Source: Roseibium aggregatum
Lineage (GTDB): Bacteria; Pseudomonadota; Alphaproteobacteria; Rhizobiales; Stappiaceae
Length of the DNA: 64,000 nt
Direction of reading: 5' to 3'
Assembly (NCBI RefSeq): GCF_017309185.1
Contig: NZ_JAEKJZ010000005.1
Location: 310,001-374,000, forward strand
Each line of letters starts with the position of its first letter. Position 1 is the stretch's first letter. The translations under genes and the position numbers were made by a program. Of the stretch, positions 27,884-36,421 are shown piece by piece. The notes beneath the pieces are model-generated. The model saw only the letters and a list, made by a program, of their open reading frames with translations, searched no databases and was not told the DNA's origin.

Positions 27884-30800
27884 TCAATGAAAATCCCGGC
27901 TCGGAAACAGCTTCTTCGCCTGGTCCCGCGGGTGCATCGCCCTTGGTCTTGGGGCGGAGGATTTCAGGTGAACAGGCACGTCGTCGGTCTTGGCCGTGGT
28001 CTCGCCCAGCACGCTGTCGTTGGGGTGGCCGAGGAGCGCGAGTTTGACCGAGCAGTCCTCGATCCGGTCGGCGATCAGGTGGACGACCGGGCCTTCGCGT
28101 TCCAGCCGGCCGGTGACCTTCAGCAGGCGTCCGCCGAGGACGGCGGGGCGGAATTTCTCGTACATCTTGGGCCAGACGACCACGTTGGAAACGCCGGTCT
28201 CGTCTTCCAGCGTCAGGAAGATGACGCCCGAGGCCGTGCCGGGGCGCTGGCGGGTGATGACGAGGCCTGAGACGGAAACGCGCCGCGCCTCGCGGGGGGA
28301 AAGCGTGGCGAGGCGTTCGTGCGGGGTGAGGCCCGCGATATGCGGGCGGAGCAGTTCCATCGGATGGGCGCGCAAGGTCAGGCGGGTCGAGAGGTAATCC
28401 TCCACCACCTCCTGGCCGAGATGCATCGGCGGCAGGGTGACTTGCGGCTCGAAGATCGCCTCGCCGTCGATCGGGTCGTTGAAGAGCGGCAGGGGTTTGG
28501 CTGAGCGGATGGTCTTCACCTGCCAGAGCGCGGCGCGGCGGCTGAGGCCCATGCCGGCGAAGGCGTCGGCCTCCGCCAGCCGTTCCAGGGTCGCGGGCGG
28601 CACGCCGGTGCGAAGCCACAGGGTCTCCGGATCCGGATAGCCGTTGCCGCGCGCGGCGACGATCCAGGCGGCGTCGTCCTCCTTGAGACCCTTGATCTGG
28701 CGGAAGCCGAGCCGGAGCGCCAGCGCGCCGTCGCCGCGCCGTTCCAAAATGTTGTCCCAGGAACTGGCGTTGACGCAGACCGGCCGGACCTCCACCTGGT
28801 GCTCGCGCGCGTCGCGCACGATCTGGGCCGGGGCGTAGAACCCCATCGGCTGGGCGTTCAGAAGCGCGCAGGCGAATTCGGCCGGGAAGTGGCGTTTCAG
28901 GTAAGCGGAGACATAGGCGAGCATGGCGAAGGCCGCCGCGTGGCTTTCCGGAAAGCCGTATTCGCCGAAGCCCTCGATCTGGCCGAAGCAGTTTTCGGCG
29001 AAGGCGCGCTCGTAGCCGCGTTCGATCATGCCGGAAATGAACTGGTCCCGGAGCTGGTGGATCGTGCCCATGCGCCGGAAGGTCGCCATGGAGCGGCGCA
29101 GCTTGTCGGCCTCCGAGGGGGTGAAGCCGGCGGCGACCACGGCGATCTGCATGGCCTGTTCCTGAAAGAGCGGCACGCCCAGGGTCTTGCCGAGCACCTC
29201 CTCCAGTTCTCTTGAGGGAAAGGTGACCTTTTCCCGGCCCTGGCGGCGGTTGATGTAAGGGTGCACCATGCCGCCCTGGATCGGGCCGGGGCGCACGATC
29301 GCCACCTCGATGACCAGGTCGTAGAACTGGCGCGGGCGCATGCGCGGCAGGAAGTTCATCTGCGCCCGGCTTTCCACCTGGAAGACGCCGATGGCGTCGG
29401 CCTTGCAGAGCATGTCATAGGTTGGCGTATCGTGCTGGGGCACGGAACCGAGGGTTAATTGGTGCCCATGGTGGGTCTCGATCAGGTCGAAGCATTTGCG
29501 GATGCAGGTCAGCATGCCGAGGCTGAGGAGATCGACCTTCAGGATGCCGAGGGCGTCGATATCGTCCTTGTCCCATTCGATCACCGTGCGGTTTTCCATG
29601 GCCGCGTTCTCGATCGGGCAGAGTTCGTCGAGCCGGTTGCGGGTGATGACGAAGCCGCCGACGTGCTGGCTCAGGTGCCTCGGAAAGCCGATGATCTCCT
29701 GGATCAGCTCGACGGTCTGGCGGACCCGGCGGTTCTCCAGGTCGAGGCCGACTTCCTTCACCCGCGCGTCTTCCGGGCCCTTGCTCGAGCTGCCCCAGAT
29801 CTGGCCGGCAAGTGCCGCGGTGACGTCGGCGGTGAGGCCCATCACCTTGCCGACCTCGCGGATCGCGGCGCGGGAGCGGAAATGGATCACCGTGGCGCAG
29901 AGCCCGGCCCGGTGGCGGCCGTATTTCTCATAGACATACTGGATCACCTCCTCGCGCCGCTCGTGCTCGAAATCGACATCGATATCCGGCGGCTCGCCCC
30001 GGTGTTCGGAAATGAAGCGCTCGGAGACCATGGTGATGGTCTCCGGACCGACATCGGTGATGGCGAGCGCGTAGCAGATGATGGAATTGGCCGCCGAGCC
30101 GCGCCCCTGGCAGAGGATTTCACGGCTGCGGGCAAAGCCGACGATGTCGTGGACGGTCAGGAAATAGGCGGCGAACCTGAGCTTGGCGATCAGCCTCAGT
30201 TCCTTGTCCGCCAGTTCCCGGGCGCTGTCGGGAACGCCCGCGGGATAGCGGCGGGCCAGGCCCTCGCGGGTCAGGCGCTCGAGCTTTGCCTGGGGTTCCT
30301 CGCCGTCGGTGATCTCGTCCGGATATTCGTAAGAGAGTTCGGCGAGGTCGAAGCCGCAGCGGGTGGCGATTTCCAGCGTGCGGCGCAGGGCCGCCGGATG
30401 ATGACGGTAGAGCCGGGCCATGTCTTCGGCTCCCTTCAGTCGCCGCTCACCGTTGGGCAGCGCCCGCGTGCCGATCGCGTCGATGGTGCAACCTTCGCGC
30501 AGGCAGGTCAGCACATCGGCGAGCCGCCGCCGCCCGGCCTGGTGCATCAGCACGTCGCCGACGGCGACCATCGGCGTGGCCAGCGCATGGGCGGCTTTGG
30601 CGCAGGCGCTGAACCAGGCCTGGTCGGTGCCGTCATAGCGCGGGGCGGCGCCCAGAAAGACATGGCCCGGCGCCTCCTGGCGCAGGCGGCGGATCTGCTC
30701 GCGGGCGCTTTCGCAGAGGGTGCCGCCCTGGGGAAGCGCGATCAGGATGAGACCGGTGACGGCCTTGAGGAGATCGTCGAGATAAAGCTGGCAGTTGCCC

Positions 30801-31258
30801 TTGTCCGCCCGCCGCTTGCCGAGGGTAAGCAACCGGCTGAGCCGTTCGTAGGCGGGGCGGTCGGTGGGCAGGGCGACGAAATGCACGGGGCTGTCCTCGA
30901 GCACCAGCCGCGTTCCGACGATCAGGCGTGGAAGCTTCAGGACGGGGGCGAGCGTCAGCGGCGCGCTGTCGTTGGTTTCCTGGCGCGAGGAGCCGTCGAC
31001 CTGGGAATGGGAGCGGATTTTGATGCCGTCTTCCAGCGAGCGTTTCAGTTCCTTCAGCGCCGAAAACGCCCGAACCACCCCGGCAAGCGAATTGCGGTCG
31101 GTGATCGCGATGGCCTCCAGCCCGAGGGAGGCCGCCCGCGTCACCAGCTCCTCCGGGTGCGAGGCGCCGCGCAGGAAGGAGAAATTCGAGGTCACGCACA
31201 GTTCCGCGTAGCCCGGCGGCTCGGGAAAGAAGGCGTCAGGGGAGACCGGCGCGGTCAT
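27884..31258 (-). CDS. dnaE2: error-prone DNA polymerase III alpha subunit
   Basis: DnaE2 (ImuC) is the polymerase of the ImuA-ImuB-DnaE2 damage-induced mutagenesis complex. The 1124-residue protein has a PHP domain at its N-terminus (YAELCVTSNFSFLRGASHPE, TDRNSLAG). A C-family polymerase core has GRGSAANSIICYALAITDVG and PPDIDVDFEHERREEVIQYV, which supplies catalytic aspartates. Finger and helix-hairpin-helix regions follow, then a C-terminal OB-fold (VSVSGLVITRQRPGTASGVI). Length fits DnaE2 (about 1050-1150). It ends the imuA-imuB-dnaE2 cluster but is separated from imuB by about 270 nt that include a palindrome, so it may have its own promoter. Confidence 0.96.
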   Translation of the reverse strand: MTAPVSPDAFFPEPPGYAELCVTSNFSFLRGASHPEELVTRAASLGLEAIAITDRNSLAGVVRAFSALKELKRSLEDGIKIRSHSQVDGSSRQETNDSAPLTLAPVLKLPRLIVGTRLVLEDSPVHFVALPTDRPAYERLSRLLTLGKRRADKGNCQLYLDDLLKAVTGLILIALPQGGTLCESAREQIRRLRQEAPGHVFLGAAPRYDGTDQAWFSACAKAAHALATPMVAVGDVLMHQAGRRRLADVLTCLREGCTIDAIGTRALPNGERRLKGAEDMARLYRHHPAALRRTLEIATRCGFDLAELSYEYPDEITDGEEPQAKLERLTREGLARRYPAGVPDSARELADKELRLIAKLRFAAYFLTVHDIVGFARSREILCQGRGSAANSIICYALAITDVGPETITMVSERFISEHRGEPPDIDVDFEHERREEVIQYVYEKYGRHRAGLCATVIHFRSRAAIREVGKVMGLTADVTAALAGQIWGSSSKGPEDARVKEVGLDLENRRVRQTVELIQEIIGFPRHLSQHVGGFVITRNRLDELCPIENAAMENRTVIEWDKDDIDALGILKVDLLSLGMLTCIRKCFDLIETHHGHQLTLGSVPQHDTPTYDMLCKADAIGVFQVESRAQMNFLPRMRPRQFYDLVIEVAIVRPGPIQGGMVHPYINRRQGREKVTFPSRELEEVLGKTLGVPLFQEQAMQIAVVAAGFTPSEADKLRRSMATFRRMGTIHQLRDQFISGMIERGYERAFAENCFGQIEGFGEYGFPESHAAAFAMLAYVSAYLKRHFPAEFACALLNAQPMGFYAPAQIVRDAREHQVEVRPVCVNASSWDNILERRGDGALALRLGFRQIKGLKEDDAAWIVAARGNGYPDPETLWLRTGVPPATLERLAEADAFAGMGLSRRAALWQVKTIRSAKPLPLFNDPIDGEAIFEPQVTLPPMHLGQEVVEDYLSTRLTLRAHPMELLRPHIAGLTPHERLATLSPREARRVSVSGLVITRQRPGTASGVIFLTLEDETGVSNVVVWPKMYEKFRPAVLGGRLLKVTGRLEREGPVVHLIADRIEDCSVKLALLGHPNDSVLGETTAKTDDVPVHLKSSAPRPRAMHPRDQAKKLFPSRDFH

Positions 31259-31441
31259 GTCACGCCCTGTCCCTTGTCTCTTGCGTCTCCCTCATCTTTC
31301 CAGACAGCGTTCCACGCTTCCTTGGGGGGGCTTTGAAGAACGCCGGCTGACAGGCATTGGCCGTGACCTTGTCGTTCAGGGTAGGCCAAGGCCTCTTCAC
31401 GATGAGAGCGGGAGGGGCTTTCGTCCTGAGACCGTCCCGCT

Positions 31442-31476
31442 TGCACCCCTCTCCCCCCTTGAGGGGGAGAGGGGGG
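31442..31476. repeat. palindromic element, family C, partial copy
   Basis: The perfect hairpin CTCTCCCCC/GGGGGAGAG with loop CTTGA sits in the imuB-dnaE2 spacer. It matches the hairpin of the larger double copies near 56.9 and 57.0 kb. The remaining spacer (31259-31529) has no gene. Confidence 0.7.
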
Positions 31477-31529
31477 GAGTTTGCCGCAAGGTTTGGGGCC
31501 ATGATGGCCGAAACGCCCGGAAGCCCCCA

Positions 31530-32996
31530 TCAGCCGAACTCCCCCTGCACGAACCAGGCGGGGTGTTGCGGCGTGTGGAAGAGCCAGAGACGCTGGCCCT
31601 GGACGGTCGCGACGCGCCAGTAGTCGCGCAGGCCGTGCGCCCAGCTTTCGTTGTCCTCCCACCAGGCGGGTGCGATCCGTTCCGGGCCCTCGGTTTCGAA
31701 TGTGGTGAGCGCGCGGCCGCGCCAGCGGAAGCGCGACGGCGGTTCGGAGCCCCGGGCGAGGATCGGCTCGGGCGGGAAGAGCCGCAACGGGCGCGGACGG
31801 GCGTACGGCCAGGCCGTGGCGGGGGTGCTGTAGGCGGCGGGCACCAGCTTGAAGCTGCGCTCCGGAATATGGCTTTCGACGGGCTCGAAGCGCAGGATGT
31901 TTTCAAGGCCGACCCGGTTGCCGAGTTGGGTGATGAGATCGGCGAGACTGTCCTTCTCCCGGCCCTCCGCCCGGTCAAGCTGGCGCAGGCCGAGCGCCTC
32001 GAGCTCCAGCGCCTCCAGGCGGATCATGTCGATGCCGTAGCCCGCGTCGACCTTTTCCACCCCGCGTTCGAAGAGGGCGAGGATCCGCTCCGCGTCGCGC
32101 ATCGGCCGGGCGAGTTTCAGTTCGACCGCGTGGTCTTCCCGGTCTACCCGGCGGAAGGTGAGCCGGAGCAGGCGCGCGCCCTTCTGGGCCGCCTCCAGCC
32201 GGTCGCACAGATGCTCGGCCAGCCGCCGGCTTGCGGCCATCACGTCGTCGATCAGGCCGATCGGATCGGGCAGGGTGATGCGCACGGCGAAGCTTTGTTC
32301 TTCCTTCAGCGGCGAGATCTGCTCCGGGCTGTCTCCAAGCGCCTGGTCGAGGCGGAACAGGACATCCCGGTCGAACCGCCGGGCGACCGTGGCCCGGGGC
32401 AGGTTGTGAAGCTGCGAGACGGTGGCGATGCCGAGCCGTTCCAGGGCGGTGCAGGCCGGATCGGGCAGGCGCAGCGCGGTCAGCGGCAGCGGGCCGATCC
32501 GGGAAAGCAGCTCGCCTGGCGGGGCGATGCCTTCGGCGAAGCGGGCGAGCGCCCAGGCGGCGCCGGGCGTATCGGCCAGGCCGAGGCGGGCGGTGAGGCC
32601 CGCGCGGGCAAGCCGGGTCCTGATGTCGTCGAGAAGCGGCGCCTCGCCGCCCATCAGATGGTCGGAGCCGGTGATGTCCAGAAAGAGCCCGTCGCGCCCG
32701 TCGAGGCCGACCCAGGGGCAATAGCGTGTCGCCCAGCGGGCGATGAGTCCCAAAAACCGCTGGTCGGCGACCGGATCGGCCGGGCGGGTCAGGAGATCCG
32801 GGCAGAAGCTTCTGGCGTGCACCAGCGTCATGCCCCGCTGCAGGCCGGCGTTTTCCGCGCTTGGACTGAGGTCGTGGATGCGTTCGGAGTTGCGGTCGAA
32901 GACGCTCAGCGCGAAGGGCGCGTCCACCGGGCGGGCGCGTAAGGACCGCTCAGCCGCGAGCCTCGGAAACCACAATGACACGATGCGACGCTGCAT
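31530..32996 (-). CDS. imuB: ImuB, Y-family polymerase-like mutasome subunit
   Basis: ImuB is a catalytically inactive Y-family polymerase homologue that bridges DnaE2 to the sliding clamp in induced mutagenesis. The 488-residue protein starts MQRRIVSLWFPRLAAERSLR. The segment equivalent to the first catalytic motif (normally xDxDxF) reads LWFPRLAAE, and the second reads GLFLDITGSDHLMGGE, so acidic catalytic residues are lost, as expected for ImuB. A helix-hairpin-helix region (RLPDPACTALERLGIATVSQ) and little-finger region follow. The start overlaps the 3' end of imuA by 47 nt. A LexA-type box lies 27 nt upstream, inside imuA. Confidence 0.93.
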   Translation of the reverse strand: MQRRIVSLWFPRLAAERSLRARPVDAPFALSVFDRNSERIHDLSPSAENAGLQRGMTLVHARSFCPDLLTRPADPVADQRFLGLIARWATRYCPWVGLDGRDGLFLDITGSDHLMGGEAPLLDDIRTRLARAGLTARLGLADTPGAAWALARFAEGIAPPGELLSRIGPLPLTALRLPDPACTALERLGIATVSQLHNLPRATVARRFDRDVLFRLDQALGDSPEQISPLKEEQSFAVRITLPDPIGLIDDVMAASRRLAEHLCDRLEAAQKGARLLRLTFRRVDREDHAVELKLARPMRDAERILALFERGVEKVDAGYGIDMIRLEALELEALGLRQLDRAEGREKDSLADLITQLGNRVGLENILRFEPVESHIPERSFKLVPAAYSTPATAWPYARPRPLRLFPPEPILARGSEPPSRFRWRGRALTTFETEGPERIAPAWWEDNESWAHGLRDYWRVATVQGQRLWLFHTPQHPAWFVQGEFG

Positions 32997-33552
32997 CCCA
33001 ACGGACGACCCATTCTGACAATGTTCCTATTTTGTTCTTTATAAGCGACCACCGCCAATGAGTCGAGTCGTGTTGGTTTTGACGAGGCGAGCCCGGGCCC
33101 GGGACGCCGCCGCAGCGCCAGCGGGTTTCCGCGGCATTGCTGCCGGCACCTTCCGGAATGACGAGCAGGGCGGTGGTGCGTCCGGCTTCGGCGGCAAGCT
33201 GCAGCCGCCGTCCCTCGGTCAGTCCGATGGGACCGCCGATTTCAGCCACCACAAGGCCCGCGGCACCGGAGCGCAGCGCGGTCTCCGCGCTGGCCAGAAC
33301 GCCAAGCTGGTCGCCGGTCCGCGTGACCAGCAGACGTCCCGGATCGCAATAGGGGACGAGCCCTTCCGGGTTGACGGTCGGCTGCCGGTTGTCCGAGATC
33401 CAGACGACCGGGCCTTTGACTTCTCCGGCGGCGATGGCGGCAAAGGCCAGCGCGCCGTCGCCGCAGACCTCGTGGGCGCGGGACTGTTTCAGCGGATAGA
33501 CGGAGGAAAAGGGCAGCGACATCGGTTTTCGGGTGGTGCGGATTACGTTCAC
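32950..33552 (-). CDS. imuA: ImuA, RecA-like mutasome subunit
   Basis: ImuA is a RecA/SulA-like protein required with ImuB and DnaE2 for damage-induced mutagenesis. The 200-residue frame begins with GTG at 33552; an ATG at 33519 (MSLPFSSVYPLKQSRAHEVC) is an equally good start and gives 189 residues. Family features include AHEVCGDGALAFAAIAAGEV, KGPVVWISDN, and the C-terminal KNKIGTLSEWVVRWDAASHR. It is somewhat short for the family (usually 230-270 residues). Neither start has a strong ribosome-binding site. The 3' end overlaps imuB. A candidate LexA box lies within its final codons rather than in front of the gene. Confidence 0.88.
   Translation of the reverse strand: MNVIRTTRKPMSLPFSSVYPLKQSRAHEVCGDGALAFAAIAAGEVKGPVVWISDNRQPTVNPEGLVPYCDPGRLLVTRTGDQLGVLASAETALRSGAAGLVVAEIGGPIGLTEGRRLQLAAEAGRTTALLVIPEGAGSNAAETRWRCGGVPGPGSPRQNQHDSTHWRWSLIKNKIGTLSEWVVRWDAASHRVIVVSEARG
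33023..33037 (-). promoter_or_regulatory. candidate LexA (SOS) box upstream of imuB
   Basis: GTTCCTATTTTGTTC matches the alphaproteobacterial LexA consensus GTTC-N7-GTTC exactly. It lies within the last codons of imuA (Lys-Asn-Lys-Ile-Gly-Thr on the minus strand), 27 nt before the imuB start. Chance occurrence in coding sequence is possible. Confidence 0.5.
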
Positions 33553-34100
33553 GGGACGGCGAAGCTAGCGCCGGAGGAAGCGGAAAAGCCTGGGATCCGT
33601 ACCCTATCCGAAGCCTCCCTGCCTGACCAGAACCTGGTTTCGGACAGGCGAAAGTCAAACCTTTTTCATCGGGGTCACGCGCATTCAGATGAGCCGGAGA
33701 AGCAAATTCAAGCATGAATTCGGCAGCTTATGGAGGTGGGGTCGATTGTTCGTATGTGTGGATCCGGTTTTCAAATGAGCCGGCTAAATTTCAACTCCGC
33801 CAGCCATGGCACAATTTTGCCGGGACGCGGCTGGTTCGCGCGGATTTGCCGTAATGGCAGGAAATTCATTGATGTTTCAGGGGCGCGGCACCTGCGGCCG
33901 GCGGAACCGGCCTGGCCGCATACCGTCATGTTTTCTGCAAGGGCGAGGGCGTCTCATAATGTTCATATGAGCGTCACATAACGTTCATGTGAAAACAATA
34001 CCAAGCGCAGGCGTTATCACGTCCGATGCTTGGGGCATGCCGGCATCGTGAAACCAATCGCTGACCGGGGCACAGGCCGTGCCCTGCAAGATGGGAGCAC
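33553..34100. other. divergent intergenic region between imuA and ugpB
   Basis: About 550 nt with no credible gene. The right end holds two near-identical direct repeats (33955-33992) in front of ugpB. No GTTC-N7-GTTC box was found within about 250 nt upstream of imuA. Confidence 0.55.
33955..33992 (+). promoter_or_regulatory. direct-repeat operator candidate upstream of ugpB
   Basis: CATAATGTTCATATGA (33955-33970) and CATAACGTTCATGTGA (33977-33992) agree at 14 of 16 positions. They are spaced 22 nt start to start, two helical turns, so a regulator could bind the same DNA face twice. They lie about 110 nt before the ugpB start. A DeoR- or PhoB-type regulator is possible but not identifiable by eye. 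Confidence 0.5.
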
Positions 34101-35417
34101 ATGAAAATGGCTTATCGTAAGATTGTCGCCGGCGCTGTCGCCGCGGCTGCCCTCCTGGGCGCGTCCACCGCTACTTTTGCGGCAACCGAAATCTCCTGGT
34201 GGCACGGCATGGGTGGCCGGAACCAGGAAGTGATCAACCAGATCGCTGAAAAGTTCAATGCGTCCCAGGATGCCTGCCACCTGACGCCGCTCAGCAAGGG
34301 CACCTACGAGGAAGCCCTGAACTCCGGCATCGCCGCTTTCCGCGCCAGCGAACAGCCGAACATCCTGCAGGTTTTCGATGCCGGCGCCGCAACCATCATC
34401 AACGCCAAGGGCGCCGTCATTCCGGCTGAAGACCTGATCAAGAACGCAGGCCACGACTTCAACCGCGAAGACTTCATCGAAGGCGTGCGCTACTTCTACG
34501 CCGACAGCGACGGCAAGTTCATCGGCATGCCGTTCAACTCCTCCGCGCCGATCATGTACATCAACGACGAAGCCATCAAGAAGGCCGGCGTCGACGCTCC
34601 TAAGACCTGGGAAGAGTTCGAGGCAATCGCTCCGAAACTCAAGGAAGCCGGTTACATCCCGCTCGTCCAGTCGCAGCTGACCTGGGAGTTCACCGAGAAC
34701 TTCTTCTCCCGTCATAACCTGCAGTTCGCGACCAACAACAACGGTTACGACAGCGTCAAGGGCACCGAGATCCTGGTGAATTCCCCTGAGCACAAGATGA
34801 TGTATTCCAAGCTGAAGTCCTGGTACGACGACGGCTACTTCGGCTACTTCGGCGCCGGCTGGTCCGACAACCAGAAGCCGTTCGAGGAAAACAAGGTTGC
34901 CTTCTGGATCGGCTCTTCCGGTTCCTTCGGCGGTCTGCAGAAATCCGCTCAGATGCCGTTCTCCGCAACCTTCCTGCCTTACTGGGACAGCGTCGAGGGT
35001 GCCGGCACCAACACCTTCATCGGTGGCGCCGCCCTGTTTGCCTTCAACGGCAAGCCGAAGGAAGAAAACGACTGCACCGCATCCTTCTTCGAATTCCTGA
35101 CCTCGGCGGAAGTCCAGTTCTTCTGGCACAAGTCCACCGGTTACGTGCCGATCACCAAGGCTGCCTACAAGCTGGCCGAGGAATCCGGTTACTACCAGGA
35201 AGTTCCGCAGGCTGAAGTCGGCATCAAGCAGCTCATGCTGCCGGGCGGCGAATGGTCCAAGGGCTATCGCATGGGCTTCTACCCGCAGATCCGTGAAGTC
35301 ATGGAACGCGAGTACAACAAGATCATCGCCGGCGAGACCTCCGTCGACGACGCCATGAAGACCATTGAGGACGAAGGCAACAAGCTTCTCGAGCGCTTCG
35401 CCAAGACGGCCGGCTGA
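34101..35417 (+). CDS. ugpB: sn-glycerol-3-phosphate ABC transporter substrate-binding protein
   Basis: The periplasmic receptor of the Ugp importer. The 438-residue protein has a signal peptide (MKMAYRKIVAGAVAAAALLG, then ASTATFAA, cleaved at about residue 28). The mature protein begins TEISWWHGMGGRNQEVINQI, resembling the UgpB start (FWHSMGG). Other family segments are IAAFRASEQPNILQVFDAGA and TGYVPITKAAYKLAEESGYY. Alternative start ATG 34107 lies two codons in. It is the first gene of ugpB-A-E-C, with 112 nt before ugpA. Substrates of Ugp include glycerol-3-phosphate and glycerophosphodiesters, which the GDPD at 6814 could process. Confidence 0.92.
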   Translation: MKMAYRKIVAGAVAAAALLGASTATFAATEISWWHGMGGRNQEVINQIAEKFNASQDACHLTPLSKGTYEEALNSGIAAFRASEQPNILQVFDAGAATIINAKGAVIPAEDLIKNAGHDFNREDFIEGVRYFYADSDGKFIGMPFNSSAPIMYINDEAIKKAGVDAPKTWEEFEAIAPKLKEAGYIPLVQSQLTWEFTENFFSRHNLQFATNNNGYDSVKGTEILVNSPEHKMMYSKLKSWYDDGYFGYFGAGWSDNQKPFEENKVAFWIGSSGSFGGLQKSAQMPFSATFLPYWDSVEGAGTNTFIGGAALFAFNGKPKEENDCTASFFEFLTSAEVQFFWHKSTGYVPITKAAYKLAEESGYYQEVPQAEVGIKQLMLPGGEWSKGYRMGFYPQIREVMEREYNKIIAGETSVDDAMKTIEDEGNKLLERFAKTAG

Positions 35418-35529
35418 TCAACCGTCTCTCCAATCCCGGACCGGGGAGTTCCGCTCCCCGGTCCATTCCTTTCCGCTCACCGTTGAAATTCGCCGACGGC
35501 AAGACATTCAGCCAAGAGATGTAAGACCC

Positions 35530-36411
35530 ATGAAACGCGTTCAGTTCTCCAGCGCCAGTCTGCCATATCTCTATCTGCTGCCTCAGCTCGCGATCATCGT
35601 CGTCTTCTTCTACTGGCCCTCCGTTCAGGCGATCCAGTCCTCCTTCTACCTTGAGGACCCGTTCGGCTTCGGCTCCACCTTCGTCGGACTGGACAATTAC
35701 ACGGACGTTCTGGAATCGAGTTCCTACGGCGAGATCGCCCGTTTCACCGTCGTGTTCACGCTGTTGGTGACGTTTCTGTCGCTATCCCTTGCGCTGCTGT
35801 TCGCCGTGAAGGCCGACGCCGTCCTGAAGGGCTCATCGACCTACAAAACACTGCTGATGTGGGTCTATGCGATCGCGCCGCCTGTCGCCGGCCTCATGGG
35901 CGTGATGTTCTTCGACATGCATATCGGCCCGTTCCTGGAGGTTGCCCGGCTCGTCGGCTGGGACTTCCGCATCGGCCTGAACTATTTCGACACCGCCTTC
36001 GCCATGGTGGTCATCTCGGTCTGGAAACAGATCCCGTACAATTTCATTTTCTTCCTGTCCGGCCTGCAGGCGATCCCGAAGTCCCTGCGCGAGGCAGGCG
36101 CCATCGACTGCCGCTCCGGCTTCCGCCGCTTCTGGACGATCACCTTGCCGCTGCTGGCGCCGACCGCGTTTTTCCTGCTGATCATCAACATGACCTACGC
36201 GCTCTTCGACACCTTCGGCATCATCGATGTCGTGGTGAAGGACAAGGCCGCCAACAACCCGATCACCCTCGTCTACAAGGTCTACATGGACGGCTTCCGA
36301 GGTGGCGATCTGGGCGGCTCGTCGGCGCAGTCGGTGATCCTGATGTTCGTCGTCTTCGTCCTGACCATCTTCCAGTTCCGCTTCATCGAGCGGCGCGTAC
36401 ACTACAATTGA
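35530..36411 (+). CDS. ugpA: Ugp-type ABC transporter permease UgpA
   Basis: An inner-membrane permease of 293 residues from the ATG at 35530 (MKRVQFSSASLPYLYLLPQL). It has six predicted membrane helices. The cytoplasmic coupling loop (EAA motif) reads SLREAGAIDCRSGFRRFWTI at about residues 190-210, with QIPYNFIFFLSGLQAIPKSL just before. It forms the membrane channel with UgpE, and UgpC contacts the EAA loop. The frame extends upstream into ugpB with no similarity. It ends 10 nt before ugpE, so the two are surely co-transcribed. Confidence 0.92.
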   Translation: MKRVQFSSASLPYLYLLPQLAIIVVFFYWPSVQAIQSSFYLEDPFGFGSTFVGLDNYTDVLESSSYGEIARFTVVFTLLVTFLSLSLALLFAVKADAVLKGSSTYKTLLMWVYAIAPPVAGLMGVMFFDMHIGPFLEVARLVGWDFRIGLNYFDTAFAMVVISVWKQIPYNFIFFLSGLQAIPKSLREAGAIDCRSGFRRFWTITLPLLAPTAFFLLIINMTYALFDTFGIIDVVVKDKAANNPITLVYKVYMDGFRGGDLGGSSAQSVILMFVVFVLTIFQFRFIERRVHYN

Positions 36412-36421
36412 GGAGAACGCC

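Noticed and set aside
29459-31336. 625-residue plus-strand frame
   Set aside because: Antisense to dnaE2, whose own motifs are unambiguous.
31257-32942. 561-residue plus-strand frame
   Set aside because: Antisense to imuB; Arg/Gly/Ala/Gln-rich shadow with no domain.
33961-33984. possible LexA box in the ugpB upstream region
   Set aside because: GTTC is followed after seven bases by CGTC, not GTTC. The direct-repeat explanation fits better.
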